Source: Luzula sylvatica
Lineage: Eukaryota; Streptophyta; Magnoliopsida; Poales; Juncaceae
Direction: 5' to 3'
Assembly: GCA_946800325.1 (NCBI GenBank)
Contig: OX326959.1
Coordinates: forward strand, 18,816,862-18,880,861
DNA: 64,000 nt
Every line of letters starts with the position of its first letter. Positions within the stretch are counted from its first letter, which is position 1. Of this stretch, positions 52,201 through 62,727 are shown piece by piece. Made by a program: the position numbers and the translations under genes. A model generated the notes under the pieces. That model worked only from the letters and a program-made list of their open reading frames with translations. It was not told the DNA's origin and did not search any database.

Positions 52201-53180
52201 AACTTTTCACCAAATTTCACAAACACTAAGAAAGTTTGTTTTTCGATTCAATACAAGATTTTGACGCTTTGAGGAGTTGAAATAACGTGTTTTTAGATCA
52301 TTTATATCGTATCTTTTACTACATAAATTTTCACCAAATTTCACAAACACCAAGAAAATTTGTTTTTCTATTCAAAACAAGATTTTAACGCTTTGAGGTG
52401 TTCAAATAACATGTTTTTAGATCATTTGTATCGTATCTTTTAGTACATAACTTTTCACCAAATTTCACAAACACTAAGAAAGTTTGTTTTTCGATTCAAA
52501 ACAAGATTTTAACACTTTGAGGAGTTCAAATAACGTGTTTCTAGATCATTTGTATCGTATCTTTTACTACATAACTTTTCACCAAATTTCACAAACACTA
52601 AGAAAGTTTGTTTTTCGATTCAAAACAAGATTTTAACACTTTGAGCAGTTCAAATAACGTGTTTCTAGATCATTTGTATCGTATCTTTTACTACATCACT
52701 TTTCACCAAATTTCACAAACACTAAGAAAGTTTCTTTTTCGATTCAAAACATGATTTTAACGCTTTGAGGTGTTCAAATAACATGTTTGTAGATCATTTG
52801 TATCGTATCTTTTAGTACACAACTTTTCACCAAATTTCACAAACACTAAGAAATTTTGTTTTTCGATTCAAAACAAGATTTTAACGATTTGAGGAGTTCA
52901 AATAACGTGTTTCTAGATCATTTGTATCGTATCTTTTACTACATAACTTTTCACCAAATTTCACAAACACTAAGAAAGTTTGTTTTTCGATTCAAAACAA
53001 GATTTTAATGCTTTGAGGAGTTCAAATAACGTGTTTCTAGATCATTTGTATCGTATCTTTTACTACATAACTTTTCACCAAATTTCACAAACACTAATAA
53101 AGTTTGTTTTTCGATTCAAAACAAGATTTTAACACACTGAGGAGTTCAAATAACGTGTTTTTAGATCATTTGTATCGTAT
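49214..53180. repeat. Intact 32-monomer HOR unit, 3,967 bp (type key)
   Basis: Order: 1-18-19-20-21-22-5 | 8-9-16-17-11b-12 | 1-2-13-14-15-6-5-3-4-5-11b-6-7 | 8-9-16-17-11b-12b. Key, with exemplar starts. Type 1 (49214): ACCAAG, TTATTTC. 18 (49338): ATAAA, ACATGATT, GAGCAG. 19 (49462): AAATTTTG, AACGC. 20 (49586): CTTGTAC, CGATTTC. 21 (49711): CCTTTAG, GATTAAA. 22 (49834): ACTTCAT, TTCGCC, AGATTG, TCCAAAT. 5 (49958): ACCAAG, GGTG, ACATG. 8 (50082): AGTAC (TGTAC in this copy), AACACTTTGAGG. 9 (50206): AACAC, GAGCAG. 16 (50330): ATCAC, GTTTCTT, TTGTAGA. 17 (50454): ACACAAC, AAATTTTG, AACGA. 11b (50578): AATGC. 12 (50702): ACCGAA, ACACACTG. 2 (50950): GATTTCAAAACC. 13 (51075): GTTTATT, GATTAAA. 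14 (51198): ACATTAAG. 15 (51321): GTTTTAC start, TTCGCC, AATGC. 6 (51445): AATACAAG, TTGAAAT, TATATCG. 3 (51693): AAAACTAG. 4 (51817). 7 (52313): type 5 with ATAAA. 12b (53057): type 12 with ACCAAA. Also 10 (1242): ATCAC, AAATTTTG, AACGA; 11 (1366): CCTTTAC, AATGC. Confidence 0.92.
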
Positions 53181-56100
53181 CTTTTACTACATAACTTTTC
53201 ACCAAATTTCACAAACACCAAGAAAGTTTGTTTTTCTATTCAAAACAAGATTTTATTTCTTTGAGGAGTTCAAATAACGTGTTTCTAGATCATTTGTATC
53301 GTATCTTTTACTACATAAATTTTCACCAAATTTCACAAACACTAAGAAAGTTTGTTTTTCGATTCAAAACATGATTTTAACGCTTTGAGCAGTTCAAATA
53401 ACGTGTTTCTAGATCATTTGTATCGTATCTTTTACTACATAACTTTTCACCAAATTTCACAAACACTAAGAAATTTTGTTTTTCGATTCAAAACAAGATT
53501 TTAACGCTTTGAGGAGTTCAAATAACGTGTTTCTAGATCATTTGTATCGTATCTTGTACTACATAACTTTTCACCAAATTTCACAAACACTAAGAAAGTT
53601 TGTTTTTCGATTTCAAAACAAGATTTTAACGCTTTGAGGAGTTCAAATAACGTGTTTTTAGATCATTTGTATCGTATCCTTTAGTACATAACTTTTCACC
53701 AAATTTCACAAACACTAAGAAAGTTTGTTTTTCGATTAAAAACAAGATTTTAACGCTTTGAGGAGTTCAAATAACGTGTTTTTGATCATTTGTATCGTAT
53801 CTTTTACTTCATAACTTTTCGCCAAATTTCACAAACACCAAGAAAGATTGTTTTTCGATTCAAAACAAGATTTTGACGCTTTGAGGAGTCCAAATAACGT
53901 GTTTTTAGATCATTTATATCGTATCTTTTACTACATAACTTTTCACCAAATTTCACAAACACCAAGAAAGTTTGTTTTTCTATTCAAAACAAGATTTTAA
54001 CGCTTTGAGGTGTTCAAATAACATGTTTTTAGATCATTTGTATCGTATCTTTTAGTACATAACTTTTCACCAAATTTCACAAACACTAAGAAAGTTTGTT
54101 TTTCGATTCAAAACAAGATTTTAACACTTTGAGGAGTTCAAATAACGTGTTTCTAGATCATTTGTATCGTATCTTTTACTACATAACTTTTCACCAAATT
54201 TCACAAACACTAAGAAAGTTTGTTTTTCGATTCAAAACAAGATTTTAACACTTTGAGCAGTTCAAATAACGTGTTTCTAGATCATTTGTATCGTATCTTT
54301 TACTACATCACTTTTCACCAAATTTCACAAACACTAAGAAAGTTTCTTTTTCGATTCAAAACATGATTTTAACGCTTTGAGGTGTTCAAATAACATGTTT
54401 GTAGATCATTTGTATCGTATCTTTTAGTACACAACTTTTCACCAAATTTCACAAACACTAAGAAATTTTGTTTTTCGATTCAAAACAAGATTTTAACGAT
54501 TTGAGGAGTTCAAATAACGTGTTTCTAGATCATTTGTATCGTATCTTTTACTACATAACTTTTCACCAAATTTCACAAACACTAAGAAAGTTTGTTTTTC
54601 GATTCAAAACAAGATTTTAATGCTTTGAGGAGTTCAAATAACGTGTTTCTAGATCATTTGTATCGTATCTTTTACTACATAACTTTTCACCGAATTTCAC
54701 AAACACTAAGAAAGTTTGTTTTTCGATTCAAAACAAGATTTTAACACACTGAGGAGTTCAAATAACGTGTTTTTAGATCATTTGTATCGTATCTTTTACT
54801 ACATAACTTTTCACCAAATTTCACAAACACCAAGAAAGTTTGTTTTTCTATTCAAAACAAGATTTTATTTCTTTGAGGAGTTCAAATAACGTGTTTCTAG
54901 ATCATTTGTATCGTATCTTTTAGTACATAACTTTTCACCAAATTTCACAAACACTAAGAAAGTTTGTTTTTCGATTTCAAAACCAGATTTTAACGCTTTG
55001 AGGAGTTCAAATAACGTGTTTTTAGATCATTTGTATCGTATCTTTTAGTACATAACTTTTCACCAAATTTCACAAACACTAAGAAAGTTTGTTTTTCTAT
55101 TCAAAACTAGATTTTAACGCTTTGAGGAGTTCAAATAACGTGTTTTTAGATCATTTGTATCGTATCTTTTAGTACATAACTTTTCACCAAATTTCACAAA
55201 CACTAAGAAAGTTTGTTTTTCGATTCAAAACAAGATTTTAACGCTTTGAGGAGTTCAAATAACGTGTTTTTAGATCATTTGTATCGTATCTTTTACTACA
55301 TAACTTTTCACCAAATTTCACAAACACCAAGAAAGTTTGTTTTTCTATTCAAAACAAGATTTTAACGCTTTGAGGTGTTCAAATAACATGTTTTTAGATC
55401 ATTTGTATCGTATCTTTTACTACATAACTTTTCACCAAATTTCACAAACACTAAGAAAGTTTGTTTTTCGATTCAAAACAAGATTTTAATGCTTTGAGGA
55501 GTTCAAATAACGTGTTTCTAGATCATTTGTATCGTATCTTTTACTACATAACTTTTCACCAAATTTCACAAACACTAAGAAAGTTTGTTTTTCGATTCAA
55601 TACAAGATTTTGACGCTTTGAGGAGTTGAAATAACGTGTTTTTAGATCATTTATATCGTATCTTTTACTACATAAATTTTCACGAAATTTCACAAACACC
55701 AAGAAAGTTTGTTTTTCTATTCAAAACAAGATTTTAACGCTTTGAGGTGTTCAAATAACATGTTTTTAGATCATTTGTATCGTATCTTTTAGTACATAAC
55801 TTTTCACCAAATTTCACAAACACTAAGAAAGTTTGTTTTTCGATTCAAAACAAGATTTTAACACTTTGAGGAGTTCAAATAACGTGTTTCTAGATCATTT
55901 GTATCGTATCTTTTACTACATAACTTTTCACCAAATTTCACAAACACTAAGAAAGTTTGTTTTTCGATTCAAAACAAGATTTTAACACTTTGAGCAGTTC
56001 AAATAACGTGTTTCTAGATCATTTGTATCGTATCTTTTACTACATCACTTTTCACCAAATTTCACAAACACTAAGAAAGTTTGTTTTTCGATTCAAAACA

Positions 56101-56901
56101 AGATTTTAACGATTTGAGGAGTTCAAATAACGTGTTTCTAGATCATTTGTATCGTATCCTTTACTACATAACTTTTCACCAAATTTCACAAACACTAAGA
56201 AAGTTTGTTTTTCGATTCAAAACAAGATTTTAATGCTTTGAGGAGTTCAAATAACGTGTTTCTAGATCATTTGTATCGTATCTTTTACTACATAAATTTT
56301 CACCAAATTTCACAAACACTAAGAAAGTTTGTTTTTCGATTCAAAACATGATTTTAACGCTTTGAGCAGTTCAAATAACGTGTTTCTAGATCATTTGTAT
56401 CGTATCTTTTACTACATAACTTTTCACCAAATTTCACAAACACTAAGAAAGTTTGTTTTTCGATTCAAAACAAGATTTTAACACTTTGAGCAGTTCAAAT
56501 AACGTGTTTCTAGATCATTTGTATCGTATCTTTTACTACATCACTTTTCACCAAATTTCACAAACACTAAGAAAGTTTGTTTTTCGATTCAAAACAAGAT
56601 TTTAATGCTTTGAGGAGTTCAAATAACGTGTTTCTAGATCATTTGTATCGTATCTTTTACTACATAAATTTTCACCAAATTTCACAAACACTAAGAAAGT
56701 TTGTTTTTCGATTCAAAACAAGATTTTAATGCTTTGAGGAGTTCAAATAACGTGTTTCTAGATCATTTGTATCGTATCTTTTACTACATAACTTTTCACC
56801 AAATTTCACAAACACTAATAAAGTTTGTTTTTCGATTCAAAACAAGATTTTAACACACTGAGGAGTTCAAATAACGTGTTTTTAGATCATTTGTATCGTA
56901 T
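53181..56901. repeat. HOR unit (30 monomers, scrambled end)
   Basis: Order: 1-18-19-20-21-22-5 | 8-9-16-17-11b-12 | 1-2-3-4-5-11b-6-7 | 8-9-hybrid 16/10-11-18-9-11b-11b-12b. Monomers 13-14-15-6-5 are missing after type 2 (54917-55041). The last nine monomers (55786-56901) are out of standard order. CACGAAATTT near 55681 links this unit to the one near 35475. Confidence 0.88.
56034..56777. repeat. Scrambled six-monomer block inside the array
   Basis: Between type 9 (55910) and 12b (56778) lie six monomers in an order seen nowhere else in the window. In turn they are ATCAC with AACGA but an intact GTTTGT (16/10 hybrid), type 11 (CCTTTAC), type 18 (ACATGATT, GAGCAG), type 9, an AATGC monomer with ATCAC, and an AATGC monomer with ATAAA. 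The last two are type 11b bodies carrying the front-end marks of types 10/16 and 7/18. Monomer register is kept throughout. Confidence 0.85.
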
Positions 56902-58512
56902 CTTTTACTACATAACTTTTCACCAAATTTCACAAACACCAAGAAAGTTTGTTTTTCTATTCAAAACAAGATTTTATTTCTTTGAGGAGTTCAAATAACG
57001 TGTTTCTAGATCATTTGTATCGTATCTTTTACTACATAAATTTTCACCAAATTTCACAAACACTAAGAAAGTTTGTTTTTCGATTCAAAACATGATTTTA
57101 ACGCTTTGAGCAGTTCAAATAACGTGTTTCTAGATCATTTGTATCGTATCTTTTACTACATAACTTTTCACCAAATTTCACAAACACTAAGAAATTTTGT
57201 TTTTCGATTCAAAACAAGATTTTAACGCTTTGAGGAGTTCAAATAACGTGTTTCTAGATCATTTGTATCGTATCTTGTACTACATAACTTTTCACCAAAT
57301 TTCACAAACACTAAGAAAGTTTGTTTTTCGATTTCAAAACAAGATTTTAACGCTTTGAGGAGTTCAAATAACGTGTTTTTAGATCATTTGTATCGTATCC
57401 TTTAGTACATAACTTTTCACCAAATTTCACAAACACTAAGAAAGTTTGTTTTTCGATTAAAAACAAGATTTTAACGCTTTGAGGAGTTCAAATAACGTGT
57501 TTTTGATTATTTGTATCGTATCTTTTACTTCATAACTTTTCGCCAAATTTCACAAACACCAAGAAAGATTGTTTTTCGATTCAAAACAAGATTTTGACGC
57601 TTTGAGGAGTCCAAATAACGTGTTTTTAGATCATTTATATCGTATCTTTTACTACATAACTTTTCACCAAATTTCACAAACACCAAGAAAGTTTGTTTTT
57701 CTATTCAAAACAAGATTTTAACGCTTTGAGGTGTTCAAATAACATGTTTTTAGATCATTTGTATCGTATCTTTTAGTACATAACTTTTCACCAAATTTCA
57801 CAAACACTAAGAAAGTTTGTTTTTCGATTCAAAACAAGATTTTAACACTTTGAGGAGTTCAAATAACGTGTTTCTAGATCATTTGTATCGTATCTTTTAC
57901 TACATAACTTTTCACCAAATTTCACAAACACTAAGAAAGTTTGTTTTTCGATTCAAAACAAGATTTTAACACTTTGAGCAGTTCAAATAACGTGTTTCTA
58001 GATCATTTGTATCGTATCTTTTACTACATCACTTTTCACCAAATTTCACAAACACTAAGAAAGTTTCTTTTTCGATTCAAAACATGATTTTAACGCTTTG
58101 AGGTGTTCAAATAACATGTTTGTAGATCATTTGTATCGTATCTTTTAGTACACAACTTTTCACCAAATTTCACAAACACTAAGAAATTTTATTTTCGATT
58201 CAAAACAAGATTTTAACGATTTGAGGAGTTCAAATAACGTGTTTCTAGATCATTTGTATCGTATCTTTTACTACATAACTTTTCACCAAATTTCACAAAC
58301 ACTAAGAAAGTTTGTTTTTCGATTCAAAACAAGATTTTAATGCTTTGAGGAGTTCAAATAACGTGTTTCTAGATCATTTGTATCGTATCTTTTACTACAT
58401 AACTTTTCACCAAATTTCACAAACACTAAGAAAGTTTGTTTTTCGATTCAAAACAAGATTTTAACACACTGAGGAGTTCAAATAACGTGTTTTTAGATCA
58501 TTTGTATCGTAT
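56902..58512. repeat. HOR part-unit (13 monomers)
   Basis: Order: 1-18-19-20-21-22-5 | 8-9-16-17-11b-12b. It is the first half of the standard unit, ending in 12b rather than 12. Private changes are GATTATTTG for GATCATTTG in type 21 (near 57505) and one lost base in type 17 (58142-58264, AAATTTTATTTTCG). From 57026 on it is repeated at 60622. Confidence 0.88.
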
Positions 58513-59132
58513 CTTTTACTACATAACTTTTCACCAAATTTCACAAACACCAAGAAAGTTTGTTTTTCTATTCAAAACAAGATTTTATTTCTTTGAGGAG
58601 TTCAAATAACGTGTTTCTAGATCATTTGTATCGTATCTTTTACTACATAAATTTTCACCAAATTTCACAAACACTAAGAAAGTTTGTTTTTCGATTCAAA
58701 ACATGATTTTAACGCTTTGAGCAGTTCAAATAACGTGTTTCTAGATCATTTGTATCGTATCTTTTACTACATAACTTTTCACCAAATTTCACAAACACTA
58801 AGAAATTTTGTTTTTCGATTCAAAACAAGATTTTAACGATTTGAGGAGTTCAAATAACGTGTTTCTAGATGATTTGTATCGTATCCTTTACTACATAACT
58901 CTTCACCAAATTTCACAAACACTAAGAAAGTTTGTTTTTCGATTCAAAACAAGATTTTAATGCTTTGAGGAGTTCAAATAACGTGTTTCTAGATCATTTG
59001 TATCGTATCTTTTACTACATAACTTTTCACCGAATTTCACAAACACTAAGAAAGTTTGTTTTTCGATTCAAAACAAGATTTTAACACACTGAGGAGTTCA
59101 AATAACGTGTTTTTAGATCATTTGTATCGTAT
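58513..59132. repeat. Five-monomer module 1-18-10b-11-12, third copy
   Basis: Same order as 10661-11280. The 10b monomer here has TTCGATTC rather than TTCAATTC and ends in AGATGATTTG near 58867, a mark repeated in the fourth copy near 62462. Type 11 at 58885 carries AACTCTTCACC, not seen in the fourth copy. Confidence 0.88.
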
Positions 59133-60621
59133 CTTTTACTACATAACTTTTCACCAAATTTCACAAACACCAAGAAAGTTTGTTTTTCTATTCAAAACAA
59201 GATTTTATTTCTTTGAGGAGTTCAAATAACGTGTTTCTAGATCATTTGTATCGTATCTTTTAGTACATAACTTTTCACCAAATTTCACAAACACTAAGAA
59301 AGTTTGTTTTTCGATTTCAAAACCAGATTTTAACGCTTTGAGGAGTTCAAATAACGTGTTTTTAGATCATTTGTATCGTATCTTTTAGTACATAACTTTT
59401 CACCAAATTTCACAAACACTAAGAAAGTTTGTTTTTCTATTCAAAACTAGATTTTAACGCTTTGAGGAGTTCAAATAACGTGTTTTTAGATCATTTGTAT
59501 CGTATCTTTTAGTACATAACTTTTCACCAAATTTCACAAACACTAAGAAAGTTTGTTTTTCGATTCAAAACAAGATTTTAACGCTTTGAGGAGTTCAAAT
59601 AACGTGTTTTTAGATCATTTGTATCGTATCTTTTACTACATAACTTTTCACCAAATTTCACAAACACCAAGAAAGTTTGTTTTTCTATTCAAAACAAGAT
59701 TTTAACGCTTTGAGGTGTTCAAATAACATGTTTTTAGATCATTTGTATCGTATCTTTTACTACATAACTTTTCACCAAATTTCACAAACACTAAGAAAGT
59801 TTGTTTTTCGATTCAAAACAAGATTTTAATGCTTTGAGGAGTTCAAATAACGTGTTTCTAGATCATTTGTATCGTATCTTTTACTACATAACTTTTCACC
59901 AAACTTCACAAACACTAAGAAAGTTTGTTTTTCGATTCAATACAAGATTTTGACGCTTTGAGGAGTTGAAATAACGTGTTTTTAGATCATTTATATCGTA
60001 TCTTTTACTACATAAATTTTCACCAAATTTCACAAACACCAAGAAAGTTTGTTTTTCTATTCAAAACAAGATTTTAACGCTTTGAGGTGTTCAAATAACA
60101 TGTTTTTAGATCATTTGTATCGTATCTTTTAGTACATAACTTTTCACCAAATTTCACAAACACTAAGAAAGTTTGTTTTTCGATTCAAAACAAGATTTTA
60201 ACACTTTGAGGAGTTCAAATAACGTGTTTCTAGATCATTTGTATCGTATCTTTTACTACATAACTTTTCACCAAATTTCACAAACACTAAGAAAGTTTGT
60301 TTTTCGATTCAAAACAAGATTTTAACACTTTGAGCAGTTCAAATAACGTGTTTCTAGATCATTTGTATCGTATCTTTTACTACATCACTTTTCACCAAAT
60401 TTCACAAACACTAAGAAATTTTGTTTTTCGATTCAAAACAAGATTTTAACGATTTGAGGAGTTCAAATAACGTGTTTCTAGATCATTTGTATCGTATCCT
60501 TTACTACATAACTTTTCACCAAATTTCACAAACACTAAGAAAGTTTGTTTTTCGATTCAAAACAAGATTTTAATGCTTTGAGGAGTTCAAATAACGTGTT
60601 TCTAGATCATTTGTATCGTAT
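59133..60621. repeat. HOR part-unit (12 monomers)
   Basis: Order: 1-2-3-4-5-11b-6-7-8-9-10-11. It resembles the alternative 13-monomer module at 1-1613 with 11b replacing the first type 6 and type 12 missing: type 11 (60498) is joined directly to type 18 (60622), which is the duplication junction. Type 6 at 59878 carries ACCAAACTTCAC, repeated near 63493. Confidence 0.88.
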
Positions 60622-62107
60622 CTTTTACTACATAAATTTTCACCAAATTTCACAAACACTAAGAAAGTTTGTTTTTCGATTCAAAACATGATTTTAACGC
60701 TTTGAGCAGTTCAAATAACGTGTTTCTAGATCATTTGTATCGTATCTTTTACTACATAACTTTTCACCAAATTTCACAAACACTAAGAAATTTTGTTTTT
60801 CGATTCAAAACAAGATTTTAACGCTTTGAGGAGTTCAAATAACGTGTTTCTAGATCATTTGTATCGTATCTTGTACTACATAACTTTTCACCAAATTTCA
60901 CAAACACTAAGAAAGTTTGTTTTTCGATTTCAAAACAAGATTTTAACGCTTTGAGGAGTTCAAATAACGTGTTTTTAGATCATTTGTATCGTATCCTTTA
61001 GTACATAACTTTTCACCAAATTTCACAAACACTAAGAAAGTTTGTTTTTCGATTAAAAACAAGATTTTAACGCTTTGAGGAGTTCAAATAACGTGTTTTT
61101 GATCATTTGTATCGTATCTTTTACTTCATAACTTTTCGCCAAATTTCACAAACACCAAGAAAGATTGTTTTTCGATTCAAAACAAGATTTTGACGCTTTG
61201 AGGAGTCCAAATAACGTGTTTTTAGATCATTTATATCGTATCTTTTACTACATAACTTTTCACCAAATTTCACAAACACCAAGAAAGTTTGTTTTTCTAT
61301 TCAAAACAAGATTTTAACGCTTTGAGGTGTTCAAATAACATGTTTTTAGATCATTTGTATCGTATCTTTTAGTACATAACTTTTCACCAAATTTCACAAA
61401 CACAGAAAGTTTGTTTTTCGATTCAAAACAAGATTTTAACACTTTGAGGAGTTCAAATAACGTGTTTCTAGATCATTTGTATCGTATCTTTTACTACATA
61501 ACTTTTCACCAAATTTCACAAACACTAAGAAAGTTTGTTTTTCGATTCAAAACAAGATTTTAACACTTTGAGCAGTTCAAATAACGTGTTTCTAGATCAT
61601 TTGTATCGTATCTTTTACTACATCACTTTTCACCAAATTTCACAAACACTAAGAAAGTTTCTTTTTCGATTCAAAACATGATTTTAACGCTTTGAGGTGT
61701 TCAAATAACATGTTTGTAGATCATTTGTATCGTATCTTTTAGTACACAACTTTTCACCAAATTTCACAAACACTAAGAAATTTTGTTTTTCGATTCAAAA
61801 CAAGATTTTAACGATTTGAGGAGTTCAAATAACGTGTTTCTAGATCATTTGTATCGTATCTTTTACTACATAACTTTTCACCAAATTTCACAAACACTAA
61901 GAAAGTTTGTTTTTCGATTCAAAACAAGATTTTAATGCTTTGAGGAGTTCAAATAACGTGTTTCTAGATCATTTGTATCGTATCTTTTACTACATAACTT
62001 TTCACCAAATTTCACAAACACTAAGAAAGTTTGTTTTTCGATTCAAAACAAGATTTTAACACACTGAGGAGTTCAAATAACGTGTTTTTAGATCATTTGT
62101 ATCGTAT
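60622..62107. repeat. HOR part-unit (12 monomers), duplicate of 57026-58512
   Basis: Order: 18-19-20-21-22-5 | 8-9-16-17-11b-12b. It repeats 57026-58512 at a 3,596-bp offset. Type 8 (61366-61487) has lost two bases (CACAGAAAG for CACTAAGAAAG), which the first copy has not. Confidence 0.88.
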
Positions 62108-62727
62108 CTTTTACTACATAACTTTTCACCAAATTTCACAAACACCAAGAAAGTTTGTTTTTCTATTCAAAACAAGATTTTATTTCTTTGAGGAGTTCAA
62201 ATAACGTGTTTCTAGATCATTTGTATCGTATCTTTTACTACATAAATTTTCACCAAATTTCACAAACACTAAGAAAGTTTGTTTTTCGATTCAAAACATG
62301 ATTTTAACGCTTTGAGCAGTTCAAATAACGTGTTTCTAGATCATTTGTATCGTATCTTTTACTACATAACTTTTCACCAAATTTCACAAACACTAAGAAA
62401 TTTTGTTTTTCGATTCAAAACAAGATTTTAACGATTTGAGGAGTTCAAATAACGTGTTTCTAGATGATTTGTATCGTATCCTTTACTACATAACTTTTCA
62501 CCAAATTTCACAAACACTAAGAAAGTTTGTTTTTCGATTCAAAACAAGATTTTAATGCTTTGAGGAGTTCAAATAACGTGTTTCTAGATCATTTGTATCG
62601 TATCTTTTACTACATAACTTTTCACCGAATTTCACAAACACTAAGAAAGTTTGTTTTTCGATTCAAAACAAGATTTTAACACACTGAGGAGTTCAAATAA
62701 CGTGTTTTTAGATCATTTGTATCGTAT
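62108..62727. repeat. Five-monomer module 1-18-10b-11-12, fourth copy
   Basis: Duplicate of 58513-59132 with the shared AGATGATTTG mark in the 10b monomer, but with normal AACTTTTCACC in type 11. Confidence 0.88.
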
